Positions 46,552 through 56,664 are shown, counted from the stretch's first letter. The stretch: DNA of 64,000 nt from Caulobacter sp. Root343 (GCF_001425745.1 NZ_LMDF01000005.1:1-64000), one strand, 5' to 3'. The notes: generated from the letters alone by a model not told the origin. A program made the numbers and translations.

Positions 46552-47390
46552 CGACCTTGGAGCCGCTCGGCGTGCCACGCCACGTGATCGCCAATGAACG
46601 TCGCGATGAAGAAGTAGCTGTGGTCGTAGCCTTCTTGCCGCCGGACCGTGACCTTGCGGCCAGCCTTCTCGGCGGCGGCTTCGATCAGTTCGGGCTTCAG
46701 CTGGCTTTCCAGGAAGCTGTCGGCCAGGCCCTGGTCGATCAGAATCTCGTCGAACCTCTCGCCGACGCCGTCCTCGATCAGCGCGCAGGCATCGTGGGCC
46801 CGCCAGGCGGCGCGGTCGGGGCCGAGATAGGCGGTCATCGCCTTGTCACCCCAAGGGCAGTTCAGCGGCGAGACGATCGGCGAGAAGGCGCTGACCGACC
46901 GGAACAGGTCCGGATTGCGCAGGGCGATGGTCAGGGCTCCGTGGCCGCCCATCGAGTGACCGAAGATCCCCCGCCGCGCCGGGTCCAGCGGAAAGGCACC
47001 GTCGACCGCCATCAGCAGGTCGCCGGTGACATAGGCGTACATCTTGAAGTGCGGCGCCCACGGCGCCTGGGTGGCGTCGACATAGAAGCCCGCCCCCTGC
47101 CCCAGGTCATAGGCCGGGTCGTCGGCGACGCCCTCCCCGCGCGGACTGGTGTCGGGCGCGACGATCGCCACGCCGTGCTTGGCGGCGTGTTCGTAGACCC
47201 CCGACTTCACCGTGAAATTGTCCTCGGTGCAGGTCAGGCCCGACAGCCAGACCAGATAGGGGAACGGCCCCTCCCCCTCGGGCGTCCACACCGTGAACTT
47301 CATCGGCGTACCGGTGCTGGTGCTGGCGTGCCGGCAATAGCGCAGGGTCCCGCCATGGAGCCGGTGGGTGTTGAGGATCTCGACGGTCAT
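46548..47390 (-). CDS. fghA: S-formylglutathione hydrolase
   Basis: A 280-residue esterase-D-type serine hydrolase that releases formate and glutathione from S-formylglutathione, the second step of formaldehyde oxidation. The nucleophile is Ser146 in GHSMGGH; LSGLTCTEDNF (about 49-59) and the APDTSPRG oxyanion region are typical; the His is in GYDHSYFFI. The ATG at 47390 gives the standard N-terminus. adhC, giving the first step, is in the same minus-strand cluster. Confidence 0.95.
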   Translation of the reverse strand: MTVEILNTHRLHGGTLRYCRHASTSTGTPMKFTVWTPEGEGPFPYLVWLSGLTCTEDNFTVKSGVYEHAAKHGVAIVAPDTSPRGEGVADDPAYDLGQGAGFYVDATQAPWAPHFKMYAYVTGDLLMAVDGAFPLDPARRGIFGHSMGGHGALTIALRNPDLFRSVSAFSPIVSPLNCPWGDKAMTAYLGPDRAAWRAHDACALIEDGVGERFDEILIDQGLADSFLESQLKPELIEAAAEKAGRKVTVRRQEGYDHSYFFIATFIGDHVAWHAERLQGR

Positions 47391-47395
47391 GGCGC

Positions 47396-47956
47396 TTACT
47401 CGGCATTCTGGGGCGACAGCAGACGATCGGCGATGAACCCGGTCAACAGCGCCCTGCTCCAAGGCCAGGCGCCCAGGCCGCTGGAACCGTTGATATGGCC
47501 CAGAGCGCCGGCCTCGACCAGTTCGGCGCCCCAGGCGGCGGCCTTAGCGGCGGCATAGGCCGGCGTCCCATAGGGATCGTCGGCGCTGGCGACCATCAGC
47601 ACCGGGAACGGCGCCTTGACGTTCAGCGCGCCTCGGAAGCTGGCGGCCTCGACCGCCGGAAAGCTCGGGCCATCGGGGTCGGGGGTCGCCACCAGGAACG
47701 CGCCCCGCGCGGCATGGCTGGTTCGCGTCCACCAGTGGGCGACCAGCAGGCAGCCCAGGCTGTGGGCGACCAGCACCGGCGGCTCCGCGCATGCGACTAC
47801 CGCGGAGTCCAGCGCCGCCAGCCAGTCCTCGAGTTCGGGCGCGTCCCAGCTGGAAGGCGCGATGCGCACGAAGCTCGGATCCTCGCGCTCCCACAAGGTC
47901 TGCCAATGGGCGTCACCGGATCCGCCGATGCCCGGGATGATGATGACGGAACCCAA
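47396..47956 (-). CDS. small alpha/beta hydrolase, RBBP9/YdeN type
   Basis: A 186-residue serine hydrolase of the RBBP9/YdeN family (DUF1234-like). The start VIIIPGIGGSGDAHWQ and the nucleophile motif AHSLG (Ser66) are typical; Asp is in SADDPYG and His in LGHINGSSGLG. The start is a TTG at 47956 after GGGAGCGG. It sits between adhC and fghA with 12- and 5-base gaps, so it is part of the formaldehyde operon, though no role in that pathway is known to me. Confidence 0.88.
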   Translation of the reverse strand: MGSVIIIPGIGGSGDAHWQTLWEREDPSFVRIAPSSWDAPELEDWLAALDSAVVACAEPPVLVAHSLGCLLVAHWWTRTSHAARGAFLVATPDPDGPSFPAVEAASFRGALNVKAPFPVLMVASADDPYGTPAYAAAKAAAWGAELVEAGALGHINGSSGLGAWPWSRALLTGFIADRLLSPQNAE

Positions 47957-47968
47957 GACGGCCGCTCC

Positions 47969-49078
47969 CTAGAACGTCACCACGGTCCGAATGCTCTCGC
48001 CGGCGTGCATCAGGTCGAACGCCTTGTTGATGTCCTCCAGCGGCAGGACGTGGGTGATCATCGGGTCGATCTGGATCTTCCCGTCCATGTACCAGTCGAC
48101 GATCTTGGGCGTGTCGGTGCGGCCGCGCGCGCCGCCGAAGGCCGTGCCCTTCCAGACCCGACCCGTGACCAGCTGGAACGGGCGCGTGGCGATCTCCTTG
48201 CCGGCCTCGGCCACGCCGATGATGATGCTCTCGCCCCAGCCGCGGTGGCAGGCCTCCAGCGCCTGGCGCATGACCGTGGTGTTGCCGGTGGCGTCGAAGG
48301 TGTAGTCCGCGCCGCCGTCGGTCAGGGCCACCAGGTGGGCGACGAGGTCGCCGTCGATGGTCTTCGGGTTGACGAAGTGGGTCATGCCGAACTTGCGGCC
48401 CCATGCCTCGCGGTCCGGATTGAGATCGACGCCGATGATCATGTTGGCCCCGACCAGCTTCAGGCCCTGGATGACGTTGAGGCCAATGCCGCCCAGACCG
48501 AACACCACCGCGTTGGCGCCCGGCTCGACCTTGGCGGTGTTGACCACCGCGCCGACGCCCGTCGTCACGCCGCAGCCGCAGTAGCAGGCGGTCTTGAACG
48601 GCGCGTCCCGGCGGATCTTGGCCACGGCGATCTCGGGCAGGACCGTGTAGTTCGAGAAGGTCGAGCAGCCCATGTAGTGGTGGATGGTCTGGCCCTTGTA
48701 CGAAAAGCGGCTGGTGCCGTCCGGCATCAGCCCCTTGCCCTGGGTGGCCCGGATGGCCGTGCAGAGATTGGTCTTGCCGCTGAGGCAGCTTTTGCATTGG
48801 CGGCATTCGGGCGTGTAGAGCGGGATCACGTGGTCGCCGACGGCCACCGAAGTGACGCCGGGCCCGACCTCGACCACCACGCCCGCGCCCTCATGGCCCA
48901 GGATCGAGGGGAACAGGCCCTCGCTGTCCAGGCCGTCCAGCGTGTAGGCGTCGGTATGGCAGACGCCGGTGGCCTTGATCTCGACCAGCACCTCGCCCGC
49001 CTTGGGGCCCTCCAGGTCGACCTCGACGATCTCCAGCGGCTTCTTGGCCTCGAAGGCGACGGCGGCGCGGGTCTTCAT
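47969..49078 (-). CDS. adhC: S-(hydroxymethyl)glutathione dehydrogenase (class III alcohol dehydrogenase)
   Basis: A 369-residue zinc, NAD-dependent dehydrogenase oxidising S-hydroxymethylglutathione, the adduct of formaldehyde. Catalytic zinc ligands are in TGVCHTD and GHEGAG; the structural zinc cysteines are in [17 protein letters not shown]; the NAD motif is [13 protein letters not shown]. It also acts as S-nitrosoglutathione reductase. First gene of the adhC - hydrolase - fghA operon. Confidence 0.97.
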   Translation of the reverse strand: MKTRAAVAFEAKKPLEIVEVDLEGPKAGEVLVEIKATGVCHTDAYTLDGLDSEGLFPSILGHEGAGVVVEVGPGVTSVAVGDHVIPLYTPECRQCKSCLSGKTNLCTAIRATQGKGLMPDGTSRFSYKGQTIHHYMGCSTFSNYTVLPEIAVAKIRRDAPFKTACYCGCGVTTGVGAVVNTAKVEPGANAVVFGLGGIGLNVIQGLKLVGANMIIGVDLNPDREAWGRKFGMTHFVNPKTIDGDLVAHLVALTDGGADYTFDATGNTTVMRQALEACHRGWGESIIIGVAEAGKEIATRPFQLVTGRVWKGTAFGGARGRTDTPKIVDWYMDGKIQIDPMITHVLPLEDINKAFDLMHAGESIRTVVTF

Positions 49079-49240
49079 CGGGGAGTCTCCTCAAGAGCGA
49101 GTCGGCGCGACTTTGCCGTTCCGAACCGCCCGGGTCGAGCCCCGATCAAGCCCTCGCCACGGCTGGGAGCGCGACAGTTCAAGCTTCGTCGAACCATCTG
49201 CCGCGCGCGCCATGGCATCGGAGGGGCGAAGGAGACGCCC

Positions 49241-50236
49241 ATGCCCCAAGCCCCCTACGCCATGCTCGCCGCGATCCTGGCGCTGGCGACCGCGCCGATC
49301 GCTTCCGCCGCCGAACGTCAGCACGTCCTGCCAGGCGCGCCCGCGCCCGACTGGCGGCCCAGTCTGCTGGTTCGCGAGCAGCCGCCCGCCTCCGGCGACC
49401 GCTCCCATCCGGTGCTGTACGTCCACGGCGCCAGCTTTCCCTCGGCCCTGTCGATCATGTTCCGGTTCGGCGGGCGCTCGTGGGCCGACGCGCTGAACGA
49501 CGAGGGCTACGACGCCTTCGGCCTGGACTTCGCCGGCTATGGCGGTTCGGAACGCTATCCAGAAATGGCGGGGCCTCAAGCGGGCGCGCCGCTGGGCCGC
49601 GCCGAGGACGCCGCCCGGCAGATCGAGCGGGCCGTCGCCTTCATTCGACAGGAAACCGGCGCCAGGACGGTCTCGATCATCGCCCACTCATGGGGGACCA
49701 TGCCGGCGGCGCGGTTCGCCGAGCTGCATCCCGAGCTCGTCGACCACCTGGTGCTGTTCGGCCCGATCCTGCGCCGCGACGGCCCGCGCGATGTGGAACC
49801 GAACGCCTGGACCCTGGTCACCAACGACCAGCAGCACCGGCGCTTCGTCAAGGACGTGCCGGCCGCTCATCCGCCGGTGCTGGAAGAGGCCGACTTCCCG
49901 ACCTGGGCCGCGACCTACCTGGCTTCGGACCCCGGCGCCGCCGATCGTTCGCCGCCCGCCGTGAAGATCCCGTCCGGCCCCTCCGCCGAGGTCATCGACG
50001 CGTGGTCGGGTAAGCTCCCCTATGCGCCGTCGCGGCTGCGCGTCCCGGTGATGGTGGTGCGCGGGGCGTGGGACAGCTCGTCGACACCTCAGGACGCCGA
50101 GCGGTTCCTCGCCGAGCTGCCGCCGGGTCTGGAGCGCCGCTTCGTCGAGATCCCCGAGGGCACGCACCTGCTGCACCTCGAGACTGGCCGCCACGCCTTG
50201 TACGCGGCGGTCAACGCCTTCCTAGCCGGGCGCTAG
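49241..50236 (+). CDS. exported alpha/beta hydrolase
   Basis: A 331-residue hydrolase with a signal peptide (about 1-23). The motif YVHGASFP gives the oxyanion region, the nucleophile is Ser150 in AHSWGT, the acid is probably in RGAWDSS, and the catalytic His is in EGTHLLHLE. Substrate unknown. The ATG at 49241 follows GGAGACG. The same frame is open back to 47495 across adhC on the other strand, which is only GC-driven shadow. It overlaps the next convergent gene by four bases. Confidence 0.85.
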   Translation: MPQAPYAMLAAILALATAPIASAAERQHVLPGAPAPDWRPSLLVREQPPASGDRSHPVLYVHGASFPSALSIMFRFGGRSWADALNDEGYDAFGLDFAGYGGSERYPEMAGPQAGAPLGRAEDAARQIERAVAFIRQETGARTVSIIAHSWGTMPAARFAELHPELVDHLVLFGPILRRDGPRDVEPNAWTLVTNDQQHRRFVKDVPAAHPPVLEEADFPTWAATYLASDPGAADRSPPAVKIPSGPSAEVIDAWSGKLPYAPSRLRVPVMVVRGAWDSSSTPQDAERFLAELPPGLERRFVEIPEGTHLLHLETGRHALYAAVNAFLAGR

Positions 50237-51042
50237 TCTTCCTTCTTCGCCGCCTTTTCGGCCAGCTTGGCCAACACCCGACCCCGGCCCTTGCTGAGCG
50301 CGGTGATCACGCCGCGGAAGGTGCGGACTTCCTGGTCGGTCAGGCGGGCGCGAGCCAGGGGGACGCGCAAGTTGCGGACCATCGACGGCTTCTTCTCGGG
50401 CGGATGATAGAAGCCGGCCTTGTCGAGCTCGCCTTCGAGGTGCTCGTAAAGACCCAGCAGCGTCGCCTGATCGGCGGGCTCCTCGACGTTCTGCTCGAAC
50501 TTTTTCCAGGGCCGGTCGTCCTGGGTCATCTTCCATTCGTAGGCGTTGATCGACACCGCCTGGGCCAGGTTCAGCGAGCGGAAGCGCTCATCGATCGGGA
50601 TCGAGACGATGGCCTGGCACAGGGCGATGTCGTGGGTCTCCAGGCCTGCCCGCTCGCCGCCGAACAGCAGGCCGACGGCGCGGCCCCGGGCGACGTCCTC
50701 GGCCAGGTGGCCGGCGCTCTCGCGCGGGGTGTAGATGGGCAAGCGGGTCTCGCGCGGCCGGGCCGTGGTGGCATAGACCAGCTTCAGGTCGGCGATGGCC
50801 GCCTCCAGGCTGTCGAACACCTTGGCGTCGTCCAGCGGCCAGCTGGCGCCCGAGGCGCTGGCCCAGGCCCGCTCTTGCGGCCAGCCGTCGCGCGGCCGCA
50901 CCAGGCGCAGGTCGTAGAGTCCGAAATTGGCCATCACCCGCGCCACCGCGCCGATATTCTCGGCCAGCTGCGGCTCGTTGAGGATCACGCAGGGAGGCGT
51001 GACTTTGGGGGGAACGGGTTTGGTCGCGGCTTCGTCGGTCAT
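50233..51042 (-). CDS. TrmJ-type RNA methyltransferase (SPOUT family)
   Basis: A 269-residue SPOUT-class methyltransferase, most like TrmJ, which methylates the ribose of residue 32 in the tRNA anticodon loop. The N-terminal PPCVILNEPQLAENIGAVAR (about 16-35), the GLLFGGERAGLE knot motif and IPIDERFRSLNLAQAVSI are characteristic. A C-terminal helical extension follows (LGLYEHLEGELDKAGFY). The ATG at 51042 is preferred over 51126. Confidence 0.88.
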   Translation of the reverse strand: MTDEAATKPVPPKVTPPCVILNEPQLAENIGAVARVMANFGLYDLRLVRPRDGWPQERAWASASGASWPLDDAKVFDSLEAAIADLKLVYATTARPRETRLPIYTPRESAGHLAEDVARGRAVGLLFGGERAGLETHDIALCQAIVSIPIDERFRSLNLAQAVSINAYEWKMTQDDRPWKKFEQNVEEPADQATLLGLYEHLEGELDKAGFYHPPEKKPSMVRNLRVPLARARLTDQEVRTFRGVITALSKGRGRVLAKLAEKAAKKED

Positions 51043-51119
51043 CCGCGTCCTTTGCCGCCGAGACCACGCGGGATGCAAGTGTTGAGCAGCCGAAACCTCT
51101 ACGGCCGCGTTTAACCGGG

Positions 51120-52115
51120 ATGTCACGCCGCGCGCTTCTGACCGCCCTCCTCGCCCTGCCCCTGCTCGCCGCCTGCGGTGAGGCGCCGATGCTGGGCCAG
51201 CAGGAGCCGCGGATGAAGCCCAAGCGATTGCAGGGCCGGATCGAGGCGATCGCCGCCCGGGCCGCGCCCGCGACCCTGGGCGTGGCGGTCGAGGACCTGA
51301 CTACTCGCCAGCTCTGGACCTTCAACGGCGATCAGGCCTTCCCGCTGGGCCCGGCGGCGCGGGTCCCGATCCTGGCGGCGATGATGGCCGAGGCCGCGGC
51401 GGGCCGCCTGCCGCCGGGAGAACTCGTCACGGTCCGCGACGTCGACCTCTCGCCGCCGCCCAGCGCTGTCGCCGACGCCTGGCCCGGCCGGCAGACCTGG
51501 AGCGTCGCCGATCTGGAGACCCTGGCTCTGCACGGCGACACCACCGCCCTCGACCTCCTGACCAAGCGGATCGGCGGACCGGGCGCGGTCAACGGATGGC
51601 TCGACGTGCAACGGATCGAGGGCGTCAGCGTCGACCGTTACCGCCGCCAGATCGCGACCGAGGCGCGCGGCCTGGCCTCGTTCCGCGCCGAATGGAAAGG
51701 CGACACCGCCTGGCGAAAGGCGATCGAGACCGTCCCCGCCGCCGACCGGATCCGCGCCGCGCGAGCGCGCCAGGGCGACGCGCGCGACACCGCCACGCCC
51801 GTGGCCATGGCCCGGCTGCTGGAAGCCTTCGCCTTTCGTGAGCTGGGCCTGGCGCCCGACTTCGACGGCCTGCTGGGCCACGACGCGGGCTATCTGGCGC
51901 TCGCCCTGCCGAAGGGCGCGCGCCTGGCCCAGGCGGCGGGCTCGGCCCGACCGGACCTGGGAACCACGCCCGGGAGCCAGGCGCTGGCCGTCGTCGAGCT
52001 GAAGGACGGCCGTCGCATCGCGTTCGTGATCTTCCTGACCGGCTCGGCCGCCGACGCGGCAAAACGCGAGGCGCTGATCACCGATGTCGGCCGCGCGGTG
52101 CTGGAAGAGTTCTAG
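51120..52115 (+). CDS. class A beta-lactamase-fold lipoprotein without active-site motifs
   Basis: A 331-residue lipoprotein (lipobox LLAAC, Cys19) aligned along its length with class A beta-lactamases. The fold markers are there: LGVAVEDLTTRQLWTFN, FPLG before the active site, ALDLLTKRIGGP, and VVELKDGRRIAFVIF near the end. The catalytic Ser-x-x-Lys is replaced by Pro78-Ala-Ala-Arg81 and the SDN loop by Gly-Asp-Thr (139-141); no Lys-Thr-Gly is seen. It cannot be a normal serine enzyme; a binding or structural role in the envelope is more likely. Confidence 0.8.
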   Translation: MSRRALLTALLALPLLAACGEAPMLGQQEPRMKPKRLQGRIEAIAARAAPATLGVAVEDLTTRQLWTFNGDQAFPLGPAARVPILAAMMAEAAAGRLPPGELVTVRDVDLSPPPSAVADAWPGRQTWSVADLETLALHGDTTALDLLTKRIGGPGAVNGWLDVQRIEGVSVDRYRRQIATEARGLASFRAEWKGDTAWRKAIETVPAADRIRAARARQGDARDTATPVAMARLLEAFAFRELGLAPDFDGLLGHDAGYLALALPKGARLAQAAGSARPDLGTTPGSQALAVVELKDGRRIAFVIFLTGSAADAAKREALITDVGRAVLEEF

Positions 52116-54604
52116 CGCCTCTGCGCCCGCGCCAGGGCCTCCAGCAGCTGGGCAGGATGCAGCGGCTTGGCCAGGTGCAGGTCGGCGCCCGCGGCCTCGG
52201 CGGCGGCGATGTGCTCTTCCATGGCGTTGGCGGTCAGCATGACCACCAGGACCGGCGGCGCGCCCGAGGCCGCCTCCCGCGCGCGGATGGCGCGAGTGGC
52301 CGACAGCCCGTCCATTACTGGCATCTGCATGTCCATCAGCACCGCGTCGAAGCCGCCGGCCTCCAGCGCGTCCAGCGCGGCCTGGCCGTCCTCGACCATG
52401 GTCAGGTCGACGCCGAACGGCTCCAGCACGATCTCGACGACCTTGCGGTTGGTCGGATGGTCCTCGGCGACCAACACCCGCATGCCCTCCAGCGAGATCT
52501 CGCGGTCTTCCTCGGCCGCGACCTCGGCCAGGTCGGCGCAGCGCCGCAGCGGCAGCACGACCTCGAACCGGGCGCCCGCGCCCAGCGTGGCGTCGGCCTC
52601 GATGTGGCCGCCCATCATCTCGGCCAGGGCCGCGCAGATCGACAAGCCCAGTCCGGTGCCGCCGAACTGGCGGGTGATCGACTGGTCGGCCTGGACGAAG
52701 CGCTTGAACAGACGGTCGCGCACCGCGTCGTCGAAACCGACGCCGGTGTCGCGCACAGTGAAGCGCACCGCCTCACCGACACGGTCGACGTCCAGCGAGA
52801 CCTCGCCCTCGGCCGTGAACTTCACGGCGTTGGCCAGCAGGTTGGAGAGGATCTGGCTGATCCGGCCGGCGTCGCCCTCGTAGGTTCCGGCCGCGTCAGG
52901 CGCGACCGTCCAGCGAAACGCCAGGCCCTTGGCCTCGGCGGCGGCGGCGTGCAGCTCGGCCATGCCGCGCACCAGCTGGCTCAGGTCGAACGGCGCGGGA
53001 GCCAGTTGGAACTGACCGGCCTCGATCTTGGACACGTCGAGGATGTCGCCCAGCACCTGTTCCAGCAGACGCCCCGACGACGAGACCAAGGCCGCCAACT
53101 CGCGGCGGGCGTCCGGGTCTTCTTCGTGAGCCAGGCGGTCGCCAATGGCGATCACCCCGTTCAGGGGCGTGCGCAGCTCGTGGGACATGTTGGCCAGGAA
53201 CACCGACTTGGCCTGGTTGGCGCGTTCCAGCTCGGCGGTGCGTTCGGCGACGCGGACCTCCAGCGAGCGGCGAAGCTCTTCGTTGCGCTCCCGCTGACGG
53301 CGCAGGGCGCGGGCCAGCGAGCCGATCTCGTCGGGCCGCCGTTCGAACGGCTCCGCCGCCTTCGGGTCGCCCTGCTGCTGGGCTTCGGCCAACGCTTCCA
53401 GCGGCGCGGCGACCATCCGGTTGGTCAGGCCGTAGAGCAGCAGCACCTGCAGGGCCACGCCGACGAAGCCGAACAGCAGCACCCACGAGGCGGTCTTCAG
53501 CGACGACCAGACGATGTCTCCCGACGGGAAGGTCATCAGGAACCACCAGCCTGGCTCGACCAGGCGACCATAGGCCACCACGCGGTCGCCCTTGGGCGAG
53601 AGCACGGTGCCGACGTCACGCTTCTGAGCCTTGATGTGGCCGACCAGGCCCTTGAGATCGTTCTCCCTCTCGAACCTGTGCAGCAGGCCGACGTCGACGA
53701 CGCCGTTGCGGGTCACCCCCTGGGCGGCGACCAGCTCGCCGTCGTCGGCCACGATCAGATTGCGGCCGCCCGGCAGGGCGTCGGCCACGGCGCGCAGCAG
53801 ATAGGAGTCCAGCGACAGGCTGGTGCCGAACGCGCCCATGAACCGGCCCTTGTCATAGAAGGGCGTCATGCAGGCCGCGTTCAGGCCCCGGCCGCTGGGA
53901 TCGGAGATCAGCCGCCGCAGCTTGGTGCATTTCATCACCCGGCCCGGATTGTTCTCCGGCAGGGTCAGGAGGGTCATCTCCTCCTTGGCGATGTTCAGGG
54001 TCGGCGGGGCGTCGCGCCGATAGAAGAGCAGCTTGTCCGGCCGACGCGGGCCGAACATCACGAGGCGCGTCCTGGGCGTGAAGAAGTAGAAGTTGTCGTA
54101 GTGCCGGATCTCGGCCTCGCCGATCCCAGCGACGACGTCGGTGGCGGCGACGAACAGGGCCTGCTCGGACAAACTCATTGTCCCGGCGTCCGGCAGATAG
54201 GCGCCGACGCCATAGACGTAGCGGTTACCGACCCGCGCGCCGTCGAACAGGCCAGACGCCGAGCGCCGCGTGCCGTCGCCCTTTTCCGGGAACAGGCGCT
54301 CGAACTGGTCATGGACCCGCGGGTCGTTCTCCATGGCCAGACGCCGCGTCAGGGCCTCCGAGGCCGCGTCGTGCACCTTGACCAGGTCGGAGAACAGGCG
54401 GTCCTCGGTCTTGACCCGCTCGCCGACGTATTCGGCCAGGTGCCGGGTCTGGGTGTCGGCGGCGCTCTCGCGCACGAACACGAAGGCCGCCGCGGTGGCG
54501 ACGCCGGTCACGGCGATCGACAGGATCGCCACCATGGTCAGCAGTCGCCGCGCCAACGGCGCGGTCACCCCAGCGATCGCTTCGGGATTGTTGTTCAAAT
54601 CCAC
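52112..54604 (-). CDS. transmembrane hybrid histidine kinase with double-Cache-like sensor
   Basis: An 830-residue kinase. Membrane segment 1 (about 22-44), a large periplasmic sensor (about 45-365, Cache-like with NRYVYGVGAYLPD and MTPFYDKGRFMGAFG), membrane segment 2 (about 372-393), a HAMP-like region, coiled coil, HisKA with His475 in MSHELRTPL, HATPase_c with GGTGLGL, and a receiver with Asp758 in LMDMQMP. GTG start. It meets the preceding gene tail-to-tail with a four-base overlap. Ligand unknown; no adjacent response regulator. Confidence 0.92.
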   Translation of the reverse strand: MDLNNNPEAIAGVTAPLARRLLTMVAILSIAVTGVATAAAFVFVRESAADTQTRHLAEYVGERVKTEDRLFSDLVKVHDAASEALTRRLAMENDPRVHDQFERLFPEKGDGTRRSASGLFDGARVGNRYVYGVGAYLPDAGTMSLSEQALFVAATDVVAGIGEAEIRHYDNFYFFTPRTRLVMFGPRRPDKLLFYRRDAPPTLNIAKEEMTLLTLPENNPGRVMKCTKLRRLISDPSGRGLNAACMTPFYDKGRFMGAFGTSLSLDSYLLRAVADALPGGRNLIVADDGELVAAQGVTRNGVVDVGLLHRFERENDLKGLVGHIKAQKRDVGTVLSPKGDRVVAYGRLVEPGWWFLMTFPSGDIVWSSLKTASWVLLFGFVGVALQVLLLYGLTNRMVAAPLEALAEAQQQGDPKAAEPFERRPDEIGSLARALRRQRERNEELRRSLEVRVAERTAELERANQAKSVFLANMSHELRTPLNGVIAIGDRLAHEEDPDARRELAALVSSSGRLLEQVLGDILDVSKIEAGQFQLAPAPFDLSQLVRGMAELHAAAAEAKGLAFRWTVAPDAAGTYEGDAGRISQILSNLLANAVKFTAEGEVSLDVDRVGEAVRFTVRDTGVGFDDAVRDRLFKRFVQADQSITRQFGGTGLGLSICAALAEMMGGHIEADATLGAGARFEVVLPLRRCADLAEVAAEEDREISLEGMRVLVAEDHPTNRKVVEIVLEPFGVDLTMVEDGQAALDALEAGGFDAVLMDMQMPVMDGLSATRAIRAREAASGAPPVLVVMLTANAMEEHIAAAEAAGADLHLAKPLHPAQLLEALARAQRR

Positions 54605-54795
54605 TCCCTGGCCGCCGCCCTCGCGGCCATCGTCCCCAAAACCTCGAACTCAAAAAGCTAAGTTACCGACAACGTCCCAACCGATCGGCTTTTCCGCCGC
54701 GACGCAACAGTCTATAGCCTGCCGGTCCGCGCCGCTTCCTGGCCCTGTGCGCCAGATCGCCACAGGCGCGCCACCGCCAGAGGAACATCCCCGAA

Positions 54796-56010
54796 ATGGC
54801 CAAGATTAAAGTCGCCAACCCCGTCGTCGACATGGACGGGGACGAAATGACCCGGATCATCTGGAAGCTCATCAAGGATAAGCTGATCTTCCCGTACCTG
54901 GATCTCGAACTCGACTACTACGACCTGTCGGTCGAGAATCGCGACGCCACCAACGACCAGGTGACGATCGACGCCGCCGAGGCGACCAAGAAGCACGGCG
55001 TCGCCGTCAAGTGCGCGACCATCACGCCGGACGAACAGCGCGTCACCGAGTTCAATCTCAAGAAGATGTGGAAGTCGCCGAACGGCACGATCCGCAACAT
55101 CCTGGGCGGCGTGATCTTCCGCGAACCGATCATCTGCCAGAACGTGCCGCGCCTGGTGCCGGGCTGGACCCAGCCGATCATCGTCGGCCGTCACGCCTTT
55201 GGCGACCAGTACAAGGCCACCGACTTCCTGTTCCCGGGCAAGGGCACGCTGTCGATCAAGTTCGTCGGCGAAGACGGCCAGACCATCGAGCACGAAGTGT
55301 TCAAGGCTCCCGGCTCGGGCGTCGCCATGGGCATGTACAACCTGGATGAGTCGATCCGCGACTTCGCCCACGCCTCGTTCGCCTACGGCCTGAACCGCAA
55401 CTATCCGGTCTATCTCTCGACGAAGAATACGATCCTCAAGGCCTATGACGGCCGCTTCAAGGACATCTTCCAGGAGATCTTCGACGCCGAGTACGCCGAC
55501 AAGTTCAAGGCAGCCGGCATCCACTACGAGCACCGCCTGATCGACGACATGGTCGCCTCGGCGCTGAAGTGGTCGGGCGGTTACGTCTGGGCCTGCAAGA
55601 ACTACGACGGCGACGTGCAGTCGGACATCGTCGCCCAGGGCTTCGGCTCGCTGGGCCTGATGACCTCGGTGCTGATGACCCCGGACGGCAAAACGGTGGA
55701 AGCCGAGGCCGCCCACGGCACCGTCACCCGCCACTACCGCCAGCACCAGAAGGGCGAGAGCACCTCGACCAACTCGATCGCCTCGATCTTCGCCTGGACC
55801 CGCGGCCTGGCTCACCGCGCCAAGCTGGACAACAACCAGGCGCTGGCCGACTTCGCCCACACCCTGGAAAAGGTCTGCGTCGACACCGTCGAGAGCGGCT
55901 TCATGACCAAGGACCTGGCCCTGCTGGTCGGCGACAAGCAAGGCTGGCTGACCACCGAGGGCTTCCTCGACAAGATCGACGAGAACCTGAAGAAGGCGAT
56001 GGCCGCCTAA
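54796..56010 (+). CDS. icd: isocitrate dehydrogenase (NADP)
   Basis: A 404-residue enzyme of the eukaryote-like, dimeric IDH type found in alphaproteobacteria. It converts isocitrate to 2-oxoglutarate with NADPH formation. The start [19 protein letters not shown] and the [12 protein letters not shown] coenzyme motif (NADP-type Arg/His) are diagnostic, as is [17 protein letters not shown]. Complete, single gene with its own terminator. Confidence 0.97.
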   Translation: MAKIKVANPVVDMDGDEMTRIIWKLIKDKLIFPYLDLELDYYDLSVENRDATNDQVTIDAAEATKKHGVAVKCATITPDEQRVTEFNLKKMWKSPNGTIRNILGGVIFREPIICQNVPRLVPGWTQPIIVGRHAFGDQYKATDFLFPGKGTLSIKFVGEDGQTIEHEVFKAPGSGVAMGMYNLDESIRDFAHASFAYGLNRNYPVYLSTKNTILKAYDGRFKDIFQEIFDAEYADKFKAAGIHYEHRLIDDMVASALKWSGGYVWACKNYDGDVQSDIVAQGFGSLGLMTSVLMTPDGKTVEAEAAHGTVTRHYRQHQKGESTSTNSIASIFAWTRGLAHRAKLDNNQALADFAHTLEKVCVDTVESGFMTKDLALLVGDKQGWLTTEGFLDKIDENLKKAMAA

Positions 56011-56034
56011 GGCGACCTACCGCTCGGAATCGAG

Positions 56035-56068
56035 AACGCCCCCGGGGATGACCCCCGGGGGCGTTTTT
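56035..56068 (+). terminator. icd: icd intrinsic terminator
   Basis: A perfect 13-base stem (56035-56047 and 56053-56065) with a five-base loop, ending in TTTTT (56064-56068). It lies 25 bases after the icd stop. Confidence 0.9.
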
Positions 56069-56079
56069 CGTTCAGGGGC

Positions 56080-56664
56080 TCAGCGCTGGACCATGGCTCC
56101 GGCGAAATCGATCACGCACATCGAGCCCCATTGGCGGTGCTCGCCGCAAGCGACCCCGGCGGCGCTGTAGCCCGACGAGAAGATGTTGCGTCGGTGACCC
56201 CGGCCGGCGACGCGGCTGTCGATGACCAGTTGGCGGACGATCGCTCGCGCATCGTCGTGGCCGTACGAGATATTCTCGGCGCAAAGGCCGGCGTACACGC
56301 CGTTCTCCCGCAGCCTCGCGCCCAGGCCGCCAGCCGGGCCGTGGCCGACATCGCCCCGGGCGCCTTGCGCCTGGGCGTGCTGGCGCGCGGCGGCGTCGAG
56401 ACGGCGGTCCGCCTTCAGTGGAGCCAAGCTCTGCTGGCGCTCCAGGAAGTCGATCGCCTCCTCCACCGCCCCCGACTCCTCCTGCTCGATCACCCAGTCG
56501 GGCGCGCGGCGCAGTTCGCGGGCGTAGTCGTCGGGATGGGCGCGGACATGGTTGATCTCGGCCAGGACGGCCTCGTCCAGACTGCCGGCGTGGGCGATGG
56601 CGGGGATCAGAAAAGCGGCCAAAACGGCGGCGGCGCGCGACAGCGCCTGGGGACGGCACAACAC
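56080..56664 (-). CDS. exported CAP/SCP-domain protein
   Basis: A 194-residue protein with a signal peptide (about 1-26) and one CAP domain (cysteine-rich secretory protein/SCP family, bacterial YkwD-like). Visible are LAEINHVRAHPDDYA, DAAARQHAQ, the CAENISYGHDDA motif and GRGHRRNIF. The GTG at 56664 begins directly at the signal peptide. Bacterial CAP proteins have poorly known extracellular roles. It is convergent with icd. Confidence 0.9.
   Translation of the reverse strand: MLCRPQALSRAAAVLAAFLIPAIAHAGSLDEAVLAEINHVRAHPDDYARELRRAPDWVIEQEESGAVEEAIDFLERQQSLAPLKADRRLDAAARQHAQAQGARGDVGHGPAGGLGARLRENGVYAGLCAENISYGHDDARAIVRQLVIDSRVAGRGHRRNIFSSGYSAAGVACGEHRQWGSMCVIDFAGAMVQR

Noticed and set aside
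47495..49240. Very long plus-strand frame running from fghA/adhC antisense into the exported hydrolase
   Set aside because: Its sequence upstream of 49241 is a GC-driven shadow of adhC and the small hydrolase; the real gene begins at the signal peptide.
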